This document shows, piece after piece, positions 52,784 through 62,821 of a stretch of 64,000 nt of DNA (the stretch's first letter is position 1; each line of letters starts with the position of its first letter). Under the pieces are notes generated by a model, which saw only the letters and a program-made list of their open reading frames with translations, made no database searches and was not told the origin of the DNA. The stretch covers positions 248,001 through 312,000 of the forward strand of contig NZ_LPVF01000012.1 of assembly GCF_001517105.1 (NCBI RefSeq), written 5' to 3'. Position numbers and translations under genes: made by a program. Source of the stretch: Bacillus halotolerans (lineage in GTDB: Bacteria > Bacillota > Bacilli > Bacillales > Bacillaceae).

Positions 52784-53647
52784 TTATTGAACTTTCCGGC
52801 TGACAATTTTCCGGTATTCAATTGGTGAAATGCCTTCAATTTGCTTAAAGAGCTTTGAAAAGTATGTCGGGTCCTCCATTCCAATCGTTTCCGCGATGAC
52901 GCCCATTTTATCATTTGTCGAGGATAAAAGACGCTTTGCTTCAGTCATTCTCACCCGATTTGTGTATTGGCCCGGCGTGACACCAAGCACTTGCTGCATG
53001 CAGCGGGTCACATAATCCTGATTATAGTGCAAGGCGAGCGACAGATCCTTGATTGTCGTTTTCTCCTTATAATGCTCCTGTAAGTATCGGGCCGCCTCCC
53101 ATGCCACCCGCTCTTTTGCAGACGGAATTTGAAACGCCTCCTTTTGAAGATGCAGCATCAGCTCTTCAAACAAGATTTGTTTTCTGAGCGGCAAATCGGA
53201 GTTTTCTGCGGAGTAATCAATGAGCCTTTCAAACTGCTGCGCCATAAATTGCGGACGCTGCACCTTGCCTTTTCTCGGCAATGCCAGTCCGTAGCGGGCC
53301 GGCTCCTCGAAGCTCCCCTTTTCCCGCTGAAGCTCTGCCCAATTGCTGCCCCCTTTTGCAGTAAATTCATATTGATGTTCATCAAAGTGAAGCCAATAAT
53401 AGGAGGTCGCTTCATCACTGCCCTTTGTCCCATAGTGTTCAAGACCGGGAGAAAGCAAGATATATTCGCCCCCTTCAACAGAGAACGATTTTTCATTTTC
53501 AGTGATATATAACGTCCCCTGCTTGACGTATATCAGATCAAATACAGAAAAAACGCGTTTGACATGGGTTTCTCCTTTTTTAAAAACCCCTTCTCCGGCT
53601 GCAATAAACACCGGAAAAGGCGGGACTGTAAACAGGATGCGAGGCAA
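52784..53647 (-). CDS. yisR: AraC-family regulator YisR
   Basis: A 287-residue regulator. The N-terminal cupin sensor is KQGTLYITENEKSFSVEGGEY, and the C-terminal AraC DNA-binding domain holds two HTH motifs (TTIKDLSLALHYNQDYVTR and GVIAETIGMEDPTYFSKLFK). Start TTG 53647 has AAAAAGGAGG 9 nt upstream. It lies 17 bp before degA, so the two are probably cotranscribed, suggesting a sugar or inositol-related signal. Divergent from yisQ. Confidence 0.9.
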   Translation of the reverse strand: MPRILFTVPPFPVFIAAGEGVFKKGETHVKRVFSVFDLIYVKQGTLYITENEKSFSVEGGEYILLSPGLEHYGTKGSDEATSYYWLHFDEHQYEFTAKGGSNWAELQREKGSFEEPARYGLALPRKGKVQRPQFMAQQFERLIDYSAENSDLPLRKQILFEELMLHLQKEAFQIPSAKERVAWEAARYLQEHYKEKTTIKDLSLALHYNQDYVTRCMQQVLGVTPGQYTNRVRMTEAKRLLSSTNDKMGVIAETIGMEDPTYFSKLFKQIEGISPIEYRKIVSRKVQ

Positions 53648-53770
53648 TTTGATCACCCTCCTTTTTAAGTCGGATTTTTGCAAGAAGTATCGTTTCTCTC
53701 CCTTTTTATTATAAGGAAATGGAGGTACACTTTAAAACGTTGATTTTATTTACGAAAGGGGTTAGACACT

Positions 53771-55138
53771 ATGAAACAAGCTGTCTTCAAATCAACTGCT
53801 TTGAAAAAACCCGCTGACAAATCGTTCTCATTATTTTCGCTTACTTGGCCGATCTTTATTGAGGTCTCATTATATATGTTTATGGGTAATGCTGATACAC
53901 TGATGCTGAGCCAATACTCAGATAACAGTGTGGCGGCAGTCGGCGTCAGCAACCAGATTTTGAATTTAATTATCGTGATGTTCAGCTTTATCGCAACAGG
54001 AACAACTGTTGTCATCTCACAATTTTTAGGATCCCGGAAAAAGAAAGAAGCTATGGAAGTCGCTTATGTGTCAATCGCAGCCAACTTCTTCATCAGCCTT
54101 GCCATCAGCGCTCTCATCTTTTTTGCGGCAGTTCCCCTGCTTCATATGATGGGATTATCAAATGAGCTGATGCCTGACGCTAAAGTCTTTTTACAAGTTG
54201 TCGGAGGTCTGTCCTTTATTCAGGCTTTAATCATGACATTCAGCGCGATCTTAAAAAGCTATGGCTACACAAAGGATACAATGTTTGTCACAATCGGCAT
54301 GAACATTTTAAACATTGCCGGAAACTTTGTTGTCATTTTTGGTCTGTTCGGCTTTCCAGTTCTCGGCGTAGCCGGTGTTGCCATGTCCACATCTATCGCG
54401 CGTGTTATCGGATTAATCGCGATGATTGTCATTGTAAACAAACGCATTCAGCTGAAGATGTCGTTGAAAAAAGTATTTCATATGCATAAAGACCATTTGC
54501 GCAAGCTGCTGAAAATCGGCATCCCTTCTGCAGGCGAACAGCTTTCTTATAACCTTTCGCAAATGATTGTCACTTATTTTATTGCCATCATGGGGGCGCA
54601 GGCTTTAACAACCAAAGTGTATACGCAAAATATTACGATGTTTATTCTGCTCTTCGGGACTGCGATCAGCCAAGGCACGCAAATTTTAATCGGCCGCTAT
54701 ATCGGCGGCAAACAGTTTGACGCCGCATATGAGCGCTGCATGAAAAGCTTGTATTGGGCGCTCGGAATTGCTGCTGCCACATCTGTTTTGATGACAATCT
54801 TTTCAAAAGACCTGATCGGCATCTTCACACAAAGCCCTGATATTATTGCTACCGCAAGCCTTTTGATTGCGATGACCATCATCCTTGAACCGGGCCGCTC
54901 GTTTAATGTGATTATTATTAACTCTCTGCGCGCCGCGGGGGATGCGAAATTCCCGGTCTACATGGCGATGATTTCCATGTGGGGCATCGGCCTTCCGCTT
55001 GCTTATCTATTCGGCATTCATCTCGGTTTCGGGCTTGCCGGCGTATGGATTTCTTTTATCGCGGATGAATGGGTCCGGGGTATCTTAATGTACAGAAGAT
55101 GGCGCTCACGGATCTGGATTCAAAAAGGTATGGCGTAA
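53771..55138 (+). CDS. yisQ: MATE-family efflux pump YisQ
   Basis: A 455-residue, 12-helix MATE transporter. Both halves are visible, beginning LTWPIFIEVSLYMFMGNADTL and IGIPSAGEQLSYNLSQMIV. The family extrudes cationic drugs or metabolites with Na+ or H+ coupling. AAAGGGG lies before the ATG. It is divergent from the AraC gene yisR, which may control it. Confidence 0.92.
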   Translation: MKQAVFKSTALKKPADKSFSLFSLTWPIFIEVSLYMFMGNADTLMLSQYSDNSVAAVGVSNQILNLIIVMFSFIATGTTVVISQFLGSRKKKEAMEVAYVSIAANFFISLAISALIFFAAVPLLHMMGLSNELMPDAKVFLQVVGGLSFIQALIMTFSAILKSYGYTKDTMFVTIGMNILNIAGNFVVIFGLFGFPVLGVAGVAMSTSIARVIGLIAMIVIVNKRIQLKMSLKKVFHMHKDHLRKLLKIGIPSAGEQLSYNLSQMIVTYFIAIMGAQALTTKVYTQNITMFILLFGTAISQGTQILIGRYIGGKQFDAAYERCMKSLYWALGIAAATSVLMTIFSKDLIGIFTQSPDIIATASLLIAMTIILEPGRSFNVIIINSLRAAGDAKFPVYMAMISMWGIGLPLAYLFGIHLGFGLAGVWISFIADEWVRGILMYRRWRSRIWIQKGMA

Positions 55139-55169
55139 CACCCGGCAGAACAAGCCAGGTGTTTTTTTA
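55137..55169. terminator. Terminator between yisQ and yisP
   Basis: AACACC-GGC pairs with GCC-GGTGTT (one mismatched pair) with T7 on the plus strand, between convergent genes. Confidence 0.75.
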
Positions 55170-55973
55170 CAGCTCGGACAGAATCATTTTTGCTTCGCTG
55201 TCCGTTAAGGCATGCTTGTGTCCAAATACGTTGTACTGCTCTGCTCGGATTTTTTCCAGAATGGCTCGGTACAGCTGAGCTGCAGCTTTTACCGCTTTTT
55301 GAGAATACTGAGGGAAAATCGGCAGGGCATCCAGGCACTCTTCAAGGTAAGCCTCCGCTTCAAAAGCGATGTACTCCCACGTCATCGTGAACGCTTTATT
55401 GACGGTGCCTTTTTGAAGATCGGCCTCTGTATAGCCGAATTGCTGCATCACCTGGCGGGGAATGCGGTTTTTTTGATGCTGGTCCGTGCCGAGATTGTTT
55501 AAAATTCGAATCAGCTGTATGGCCAAGCCGAGAGAGACGGCTGCTTGTTTGAGCTGATCTTGTTTTCGGCGTGTCAGTATCGGCAGCAGCATCAATCCGG
55601 CAGCACCGCCCGTCTGATATGCGTACATGAGCAGTTCATCAAGGTCATCATACGGCTTGGTGTCTTCTTTTTGTGCGGCAATAAACTCCCGAAAAGGTTC
55701 GCTGTCCAATGTAAAGGTCTGATACGCATGATCAAAAGCCTTCCATAGATGGTGATTACCGTTATTTGTCCTTTGATAAACATGATCAGCCTCAGCTTCA
55801 AATGCGGGCAATACCTTTTCGTCTGCACTGGCCGCCGTGTGGCAAAACGACAATACTGCCCAAGCGGCTTGTCTCTGCTTTAGCGGGAGATATGATAATG
55901 CTTTGAAACAGGCTGGCGCGTATTCACCAACAATCTGTCCGCATTGCTGGTAAGCTTCATTTATCTCTTTCAT
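55167..55973 (-). CDS. yisP: Squalene/phytoene synthase-like farnesyl diphosphate phosphatase YisP
   Basis: A 268-residue member of the squalene/phytoene synthase fold. Start ATG 55973 follows TAGGAGTGA; a GTG three codons earlier lies within that site. The two aspartate-rich motifs are altered: ASADEKVLP and NNLGTDQHQKNR stand where synthases carry DxxxD-type motifs. This fits the report that B. subtilis YisP releases farnesol rather than condensing two farnesyl units. Farnesol production has been linked to membrane microdomains and biofilm. Confidence 0.9.
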   Translation of the reverse strand: MKEINEAYQQCGQIVGEYAPACFKALSYLPLKQRQAAWAVLSFCHTAASADEKVLPAFEAEADHVYQRTNNGNHHLWKAFDHAYQTFTLDSEPFREFIAAQKEDTKPYDDLDELLMYAYQTGGAAGLMLLPILTRRKQDQLKQAAVSLGLAIQLIRILNNLGTDQHQKNRIPRQVMQQFGYTEADLQKGTVNKAFTMTWEYIAFEAEAYLEECLDALPIFPQYSQKAVKAAAQLYRAILEKIRAEQYNVFGHKHALTDSEAKMILSEL

Positions 55974-56261
55974 TTTTCTCACTCCTATGTATCACTGCTT
56001 CTTCAAGTCTAGTATGTTTTTTCCTAATTGTATATGAAGAAAATGCCGATTCTTTCTTTGTAAAAGTAACAAGACGCAGCATGCTACTAAACCTCGTATA
56101 CCTAGTCTGAACAGCATCATCGACGAGATATGCTTTTTTATTTTGAATGCCATACAACAGATAGAATGTAAACATTTATCAATCATTACTTCAATAATAG
56201 AGGAATCACGGAAAAAAGGGCTAATTGTTATTTGATACATGATAGTATTGGAGTGAGTTCA
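55974..56261. other. AT-rich intergenic stretch between yisP and yizA
   Basis: Two overlapping open frames on the minus strand here lack ribosome sites and any recognisable domain. The DNA is clearly poorer in G+C than the flanking genes and runs into the AT-rich yizA. Apart from a likely yizA promoter near its right end I see nothing definite. Confidence 0.4.
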
Positions 56262-56741
56262 GTGATAAAATTTTTTGAATATAACTGGCAGGTTCGAGAT
56301 CAATGGTTTACTTGGTGTCATCAACTAACCACTGAAGAATTACTTAAAAATCGTCTTGGCGGGGTAGAGAATATTTTATATACCCTTTTTCATATTATTG
56401 ATGTGGAATATAGTTGGGTTCGTGCTATCCAAGGAAAAGAAGATATCGTTGTTCAGTTTGCTGATTATCATACACTCAATAAAGTAAAATCTCTCTCAAA
56501 TACATTCCGAACTGAAATAATTGATGTTTTAGAAACACATTCAGATCAAATAAAAGATGAACTTGTAAGCGTTCCTTGGGAGAAAGGTGTTTTATATACG
56601 CGAGATGAAATATTACATCATATAATCGCTCATGAAATTCACCATATTGGTCAACTTTCTGTATGGGCTAGGGAATTAAAGTTAAGCCCGGTATCAGCTA
56701 ATTTTATCGGCAGAACATTAAAACCTATTCATTCTTATTGA
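56262..56741 (+). CDS. yizA: DinB-family protein YizA
   Basis: A 159-residue DinB/YfiT protein. Start GTG 56262 (MIKFFEYNWQVRDQW) follows GGAGTGA. Metal-ligand histidines are in TLFHIIDVEYSWVR and HHIIAHEIHHIGQL. It is distinct from yisT (49947). Codon use is markedly AT-rich compared with all neighbours, suggesting separate ancestry. Identification as yizA is from family and position after yisP. Confidence 0.82.
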   Translation: MIKFFEYNWQVRDQWFTWCHQLTTEELLKNRLGGVENILYTLFHIIDVEYSWVRAIQGKEDIVVQFADYHTLNKVKSLSNTFRTEIIDVLETHSDQIKDELVSVPWEKGVLYTRDEILHHIIAHEIHHIGQLSVWARELKLSPVSANFIGRTLKPIHSY

Positions 56742-56794
56742 AGGAACGCGGGAACTTTGGCGCAGCAACAATTCGATAGTGCTGTTGTACAAAA

Positions 56795-56844
56795 AAGGAT
56801 AGATAGAGCATATATTTTCTCTGCTCATCTATCCTTCTTATTTT
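56795..56844 (+). terminator. Terminator after yizA
   Basis: A 10-bp stem (AAGGATAGAT paired with ATCTATCCTT) extended by inner GAGCA/TGCTC pairs, followed by TCTTATTTT. It lies between yizA and convergent asnO. Confidence 0.85.
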
Positions 56845-56890
56845 AATCTATACATCTCTGGCTTTTAATCACATTTGCATTGCATTGATC

Positions 56891-58735
56891 CTACCCCTCA
56901 TCAATATCAATCCGATACGCCTCAAACCATGTATGAATTTGGGCAAGATGGGCGATCAGCTGCGGTCCTTTCATCAGCTGACCGTACCAAGGGACCTGAA
57001 AGGAGGAGCCTTCCGTCTCTAAAAGCTGATCCAATTGGTTTCTGTCCAGCAGGGTATGGAGCACGGAGTCCTTTTGGCTCCTGATCGCTTTCAGCCACTC
57101 GCTGACTCCTTTTGTATATTCAGGATGGTGCGTTTTCGGATACGGGCTTTTTTTACGATATAAGATTTCATCAGGCAAAATGCCTTCAAGCGCTTTTCGC
57201 AAAATGCCTTTTTCCCGGTTGTCATGCATTTTCATTTCCCATGGGATATTCCAGACATATTCAACGAGCCGATGATCTGCAAACGGCACCCGCACCTCAA
57301 GGCTCGCCCCCATGCTCATGCGATCCTTCCGGTCCAAAAGATTGGTCATAAACCAAAGCATATTTAAATAGAACAGCTGTCTCCTTGCTTTATCCTCACC
57401 TGTTTCACCGTCTAGTAACGGCGTTTCGGCCAAGGTTTCTTCGTATTTCGCATGTACGTATTCTTTCAAATTCAATTTTTTCTGCCACGTATCGGAGAGC
57501 AGCTTCACCCGCTCTTCAGTTGATCTCATCCACGGAAAACCGGACTCAACGTCTGCTGTATGGAACCACGGATATCCGCCGAAAATCTCATCCGCGCATT
57601 CTCCTGACAGGCTGACGACAAAGTCCTTTTTGATTTCACGGCAAAACCATAATAGGGACGAGTCGACGTCAGCCATTCCCGGAAGGTCTTTGACCAGAAC
57701 GGCTTCCTCCAAATGATCGACGAGATCTTTTTGGCTGATGACACATTTATGATGCGTCGTGCCGAAGGCCTCTGTCATTTTTTCAATCCACGGCCCGTCG
57801 TCATTCGGCTGAAAGGCGCTCGCTTGAAAAAATTTGTCGTTTTCTTCGTAATCAATCGAATAAGTATGAAGCGGGGCTTTTCCTTCCTTTTCAAAATGGC
57901 CTGCGGCAATGGCGGTAATCGCACTCGAATCAAGTCCGCCGGATAGGAACGTACAAACCGGAACATCCGACACTAGCTGCCGCGTCACCGCATCCTGAAA
58001 CAACGATCTCACATTGGCCACACTGTCTTCAAAGCTGTCCGTATGTTTCTCGCTTTTGACATTCCAATAACGCCATATGTTCAGTCCGTCTTTAGAAAAC
58101 GTCAGCGCATGGGCCGGACGGACTTCATTAATGCCTTTAAACACGCCTGTCCCCGGGGTTCTGGACGGTCCGAGCCCGAAAATTTCCGAGAGACCCGTTC
58201 TGTCCACCCGCGCCTTCACCCCGGGGTGTGCGAGGATGGCTTTGAGTTCTGATCCGAAGAGAAAAGAAGAGCCTTGCTCCGTATAAAAAAACGGCTTCAC
58301 GCCAAGACGGTCTCTCGCCGCAAACAGCAGATCACGCTTTTCATCCCACACGGCAAAGGCGAAAATGCCGTTCAAGCGATCCACACAATTCTCCTGCCAT
58401 TCAATGTAGCTGTGCAGCAACACCTCGGTATCAGATGTCCGCTCGAACTGATGGCCCCGCGCCCGCAGCTCTTTGCGCAGATCTTCCGTGTTATACAGCT
58501 CACCATTGTAAATAATTGTGTACGTATCCCCTTTATAGGTGCATGCCATCGGCTGGCGTCCGCCTTCAATATCAACAACCGCAAGCCTTTTATGTCCGAA
58601 TAAAACATGGTGCTCTCCCCAAACGTTAGAATCATCAGGCCCCCGTTTGGAAAGAGTGTCTGTCATTCTGTTCATCGTTTGTTTTTCTTGGACGAGCTGC
58701 TTTTTAAAGTCGACCCAACCCGTAATTCCACACAT
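56891..58735 (-). CDS. asnO: Glutamine-dependent asparagine synthetase AsnO
   Basis: Converts aspartate to asparagine with glutamine and ATP. It has 614 residues. The N-terminal glutaminase domain has Cys2 as nucleophile (MCGITGWVDF); the C-terminal synthetase domain has the PP-loop FLSGGLDSSAI. B. subtilis has three such enzymes; the one at this position (yisO) is needed for sporulation. GGAG lies 10 nt before the ATG. Divergent from yisN. Confidence 0.94.
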   Translation of the reverse strand: MCGITGWVDFKKQLVQEKQTMNRMTDTLSKRGPDDSNVWGEHHVLFGHKRLAVVDIEGGRQPMACTYKGDTYTIIYNGELYNTEDLRKELRARGHQFERTSDTEVLLHSYIEWQENCVDRLNGIFAFAVWDEKRDLLFAARDRLGVKPFFYTEQGSSFLFGSELKAILAHPGVKARVDRTGLSEIFGLGPSRTPGTGVFKGINEVRPAHALTFSKDGLNIWRYWNVKSEKHTDSFEDSVANVRSLFQDAVTRQLVSDVPVCTFLSGGLDSSAITAIAAGHFEKEGKAPLHTYSIDYEENDKFFQASAFQPNDDGPWIEKMTEAFGTTHHKCVISQKDLVDHLEEAVLVKDLPGMADVDSSLLWFCREIKKDFVVSLSGECADEIFGGYPWFHTADVESGFPWMRSTEERVKLLSDTWQKKLNLKEYVHAKYEETLAETPLLDGETGEDKARRQLFYLNMLWFMTNLLDRKDRMSMGASLEVRVPFADHRLVEYVWNIPWEMKMHDNREKGILRKALEGILPDEILYRKKSPYPKTHHPEYTKGVSEWLKAIRSQKDSVLHTLLDRNQLDQLLETEGSSFQVPWYGQLMKGPQLIAHLAQIHTWFEAYRIDIDEG

Positions 58736-58909
58736 GTGATATCAGCTCCAATCCCGTTTCTTTCGGTATCAAATTCGTTTCTTTCAGCACCTTAGTAAGT
58801 TTATGCATCTATAGACAGATAGTTGATTTGTCCACAAAAGAGTTGTATGGGACAGACTTGTATTGGAAAGAAAAGAGAGGAACGAAGAAAAAAGGAGAGC
58901 ACTTCATTT

Positions 58910-59467
58910 ATGAAACGAAAACAATTTCTATATAAAGATGAACAGAAATGGGAATACGGCACCATTCTGGTCGAAGACGGCATATGCTTAATCGAAAACC
59001 AGGAAGGTGAAGTGCTGCTGGCGGAAAGTCTTCAAAACAGACCGATATGGATACAGCGCGAAGGGAAGTGGGAGCAGGCCGATTTTCAGGACAAAATGGT
59101 TCTGACATGTTACGGAGAAGACATCTCCCTTTCCGGCGGAGAATGCATACGCTATGAAAAATCGGTAAAACGTCCGCTTATGACGCTTCTGGATTCGCTG
59201 GATGATGAAACCTTTCTCGCTTTTTTGCAGCATTTGCACAGCTTTGGTTTATCGGTATTCGATTGCGTGTTTTCTTATAATAAAGAGGTCTTTTCAAATA
59301 TCTCAGAGGAACAGGGTGTTTCCTTTTATCACTTTTCAAATGATACCGCCCAATGCGCGCTGCAGCACCATTACAGCAGAGGAGCGGCTGGCGACCGGTT
59401 CGAATGGACGGCTTCCGATGGAAAACGTTCCATTATGTATTCAGCGGTCCAGCGGGGACGCAAATAA
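58910..59467 (+). CDS. yisN: Uncharacterised protein YisN
   Basis: A 185-residue soluble protein starting MKRKQFLYKDEQKWEYGT, with AAAGGAG about 12 nt upstream (long spacing). A 29-codon upstream extension is unlikely because it contains that site. No known domain is recognisable; composition is acidic and hydrophilic with two predicted beta-rich halves. It lies between asnO and wprA and ends at a shared terminator. Confidence 0.8.
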   Translation: MKRKQFLYKDEQKWEYGTILVEDGICLIENQEGEVLLAESLQNRPIWIQREGKWEQADFQDKMVLTCYGEDISLSGGECIRYEKSVKRPLMTLLDSLDDETFLAFLQHLHSFGLSVFDCVFSYNKEVFSNISEEQGVSFYHFSNDTAQCALQHHYSRGAAGDRFEWTASDGKRSIMYSAVQRGRK

Positions 59468-59495
59468 AAAAGCGGTGCTTCAGCACCGCTTTTTC
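59467..59495. terminator. Bidirectional terminator between yisN and wprA
   Basis: A 13-bp perfect stem (AAAAAGCGGTGCT paired with AGCACCGCTTTTT) with a 2-nt centre, between convergent genes. Confidence 0.93.
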
Positions 59496-59496
59496 T

Positions 59497-62182
59497 TTAT
59501 TTTTCTACAACAACCTTTACAGCCTTGCTTTCTTTTTTATCCGTATCAGCTGCCGTGACGTACAGCACAGTCCCGGCTTTTTGTTTTTTGATTTTTACCG
59601 TAAAGGCACCTTTTGCGTCAGCTTTACCAGAAGCGATCACTTTTTTCGATTTGTTTTTCACTTTGATCACCGCTTTGCTGCTGGCCGTGCCTTTTACTGC
59701 TGTGTCTTTCGTTTTGACAGCCTTTACTTTCGGTGTGCCGGATGGTTTTCCTTTCACGACAACCACTTGTAAGGATGTTTTTGCATCGCCTTTAGAGGCT
59801 TTCACATGCAGGACTTTATCTTGTTTCTGAGTCGGGATGCTGACTTTAAATGTACCGTCTTTTCCCGCTTTGGCACTGCCGAGTTTTTTCTTGCCGCTCA
59901 TCACCTCGATCAGCGTGCCTTCTTTCGCTTTTCCTCTGACGGCTGTTTGCGTGCTTTCCAGCTTATTGATCTTCACCTGTAAGTCAACGGCACTGACAGC
60001 CTGCATCACATTCAGCCGGCCGTATCCGGAATGCCAGTCAACTCCTGGAATGCGGGGAATTTCGATTGGATCGCCATTATCGTCATACATTTCCTCTTCT
60101 TCACCGTCGGCGCTTTCAAAGGAAATATCGTCCGCTGTCTTTTTCAGGATATCCTCTGCTTCTGTTCTTTTAAGTTTCGGATTTTGCGCAAACAGCAGCC
60201 CTGCCGCAGCTGCCGCATAAGGCGTCGCCATGGACGTTCCGCTCATGTACGTCACATTTCCGTTCGGTACCAAGCTCGGGATATCAGAACCCGGCGCACT
60301 GATGTCGAGACCTTTCCCGTAGTTAGAGAAGTCTGCTGTCATATCCATGCGGTTCGTTGCTCCGACTGACATGACATATTTAGAGGAAGCTGGGTAAGAT
60401 AAGGAATTGGCTCCGTCATTTCCGCTGGCTGCCGCAATCAGGACGTTTTTGTCAGCCGCGTATTTCAAAGCAAATTCAAGCACGCGGCTGTAGCCTCCGC
60501 CTAAGCTTAAGTTAATGACCTTTGCTCCTTTGTCAGCTGCGTATTTGATGCCGAGGGCAATTTGTTCAGTATCTCCGGAGCCTGTTGAATCAAGCACCTT
60601 AACCGGTATAATTTTCGCTTTGGCGTTCAGGCCAGTCATGGAATAGCCGTTATCACTTTGGGCGGCGATAATGCCGGCGACATGCGTTCCATGCCCTTGA
60701 TCATCCATTGCATTGTTATTCCGTCCCACAAAATTGTGTCCCAGATCGGTTCTTACTTTCCCTTTTAAATCAGCAAGCGTACTGTCTACACCTGTGTCCA
60801 CAACCGCAATCAATGTATCGTTCAGCTTGCGCTTGGACAGCAATGTGCTGGCAGGCTCATATTTGACATCTGCATTTTTGATGCCGCCGTTTTCACCATT
60901 GTTTCTAAGCGGCCACTGGTAAGAGTACTGAACGTCGTTAGACAGGCTTTTGTATTCCTGAATCGGTTCAGCAAATTCTACGTTAGACATTTTGGATAAT
61001 GTCGCGGCAGCGCTTTTCACACGTTTTGCGCTTGCCGTGTATGTCCCGCTTTGCTTTTGATCCTTCGGCAGTTCAAAAGAGTAGAGGTTGTCAAACAGTT
61101 TCTTTGCCTTATTCACATTGGAAATGTCTTTTTTCGATTGCGCGCTGGCAGAAAAGCCCTTCATTTCGTTATGTACTGATGAGAGGCTTTTATTGTCTTT
61201 TACCTTAAAAATCACCTTTGTTGTCTGAACTTCGCTTTTTGCCGCCAGGCTGTTTTCAGATAAAGCCGCTCCTGCCGTCTTGCCTTCAAGCTTTGTGATG
61301 TTTAATCGCTCCGCCTGTTTCTTTATATCCCCTTTCAGGAAAGACGGAACGGATTGTAAAGCCGTTTCGTATAACTGATTGATTGCTTTTTGATCCTTTT
61401 CGGTTACCTTATATGCAGACGCTGCGCCATTTTCTGACACATCGTCAAACATCGGTTTTAACGTCACAAGATCTTGATAGACTTCATTTCTCTCTGTTTT
61501 ATTGAGTGCGAGTTTTGCAGCAATAAATGGAGCCGCTTTGTAGTAAAGGCTTGTCAGTTCTTTGCCCTCTGCTGTTTGGCTGAGCTGCTCATCACGAATC
61601 GCTCTCAGCTTTGCCAGAATGCCTTTTCCCGATTTTTTCTGATCGACACTCATTTCCACCGGGCAGGCTTCTTCCTCTTCCAGATCTGAGGGCTGTTTTT
61701 TGGTGCCTGTATATCCAATCGTATATTTGGCTTCGGCAGCTGTTTCTGCGCTTCCTCCGTCTTCCGTTTTCTCTTCCCCAAGGTTCTCAACCTTTACATA
61801 GTAAGGGCCGCTCCATGCATAAGGAAAAACAATTTCGCTCTTTCCATCCTCTGCTGTGTAGGAACGGTACATGTCAAACGTCTCATCTTTAAGCGCTTTT
61901 TCCTCGCTTGGATAGACAGATACATTCAGAACAGCATCACTCTTAACAGTCAGTGCCATATGCGAGTCTTTCTGAATATCTGCCTTTCCAGGATTCACTT
62001 GATACCATTTCGCCTGCTCCGGTTCCTTCATGGTTCCCGTTTGTTCTTTGCCTTTTTCCAGCACACCGGCTGCATCAATGGTTCCGGCAGCAGCTGCTTT
62101 GGTGCCTGGAGAAAAAAGGCTGAAGATCAGTGCGAAAATAAGCACTGCCGCCAAAAAAAGAGCTGAATTTTCTTCGTTTCAT
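59497..62182 (-). CDS. wprA: Cell-wall-associated subtilisin-type protease WprA, frameshifted in the signal peptide
   Basis: Serine protease that yields the wall proteins CWBP23 and CWBP52. The S8 triad is visible as AVVDTGVD, GHGTHVAGI and GTSMATP. Repeats of bacterial Ig-like type form the C-terminus. The natural start is ATG 62182 after AGGAGG (6 nt). But seven T's at 62153-62159 put the frame off by one after MKRRKFSS, and that frame stops after about 35 codons. With six T's the frame reads MKRRKFSSFLAAVLIFALIF and gives 894 residues, exactly the 168 length. The present frame opens only at TTG 62154 without a ribosome site. Confidence 0.9.
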
Positions 62183-62305
62183 GTTATCCCTCCTGTAAAA
62201 TAATGAATCTTTTTGAAGAGTATCATAATTTCATAGGACGAGATACCGCTTACAGGGAATTTTAAGGTTATTTTAAATGATTTGGAATATCAGGGAGGAA
62301 CCCTA

Positions 62306-62340
62306 TAAAAAAACCCGATTCTCTTTAGAATCGGGTTCAA
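62306..62340 (-). terminator. Terminator after yisL
   Basis: An 11-bp perfect stem (AACCCGATTCT paired with AGAATCGGGTT) with a 4-nt loop and T7 on the minus strand, after yisL and before wprA. Confidence 0.92.
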
Positions 62341-62350
62341 GCTTTTTCTA

Positions 62351-62707
62351 TTAAAATAATCGGAATCCAATCGGCAGATGAAGACCGAGCAGCACTGTCA
62401 GCACAAGGACAATGATAAAGCCGATCCACAGTCCGCCAGTTGATTTTTCTTTTTTCTTGCGGATCAATAGCATTTCCATCAGGCCGATGGTGATAATGCC
62501 AAGCAGCATTTTTCCAGCGTATTCCCCGTTCCAGTTGGCGAAACGGACAAACAGCTCAGCACCTGTCAAAATAATAATGATATAGAATAACCGCAGAATC
62601 ATATGAGTGATTTTGGCGCCCTTCGCACTTCCTGATGAATACAGCGAGTAGCTGACGAAAAGCAGGATCAGCGCTACCACCCATGATGTAATATGCATGT
62701 GTGTCAT
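62351..62707 (-). CDS. yisL: Four-helix membrane protein YisL (DUF1516)
   Basis: A 118-residue membrane protein starting MTHMHITSWVVALILLFVS. Its four hydrophobic helices and the motif RFANWNGEYAGKMLLGI place it in the YisL/DUF1516 family. GGGGG lies 7 nt before the ATG. Between yisK and wprA; function unknown. Confidence 0.9.
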   Translation of the reverse strand: MTHMHITSWVVALILLFVSYSLYSSGSAKGAKITHMILRLFYIIIILTGAELFVRFANWNGEYAGKMLLGIITIGLMEMLLIRKKKEKSTGGLWIGFIIVLVLTVLLGLHLPIGFRLF

Positions 62708-62821
62708 ACATGTTCCCCCTATCAGATAAAATTACCCCACTTATAGTACCACGAACTTGTCCCTGGCTACAAAGAAGATTCACAGAAAAAGCGGGCGGTT
62801 CCTGTGCCGCCCTCCTTATGA

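Noticed and set aside
55957..56240. Two minus-strand frames (72 and 82 codons) in the yisP-yizA gap as possible small genes or gene remnants
   Set aside because: No ribosome site, no recognised motif; could be decayed DNA but cannot be supported.
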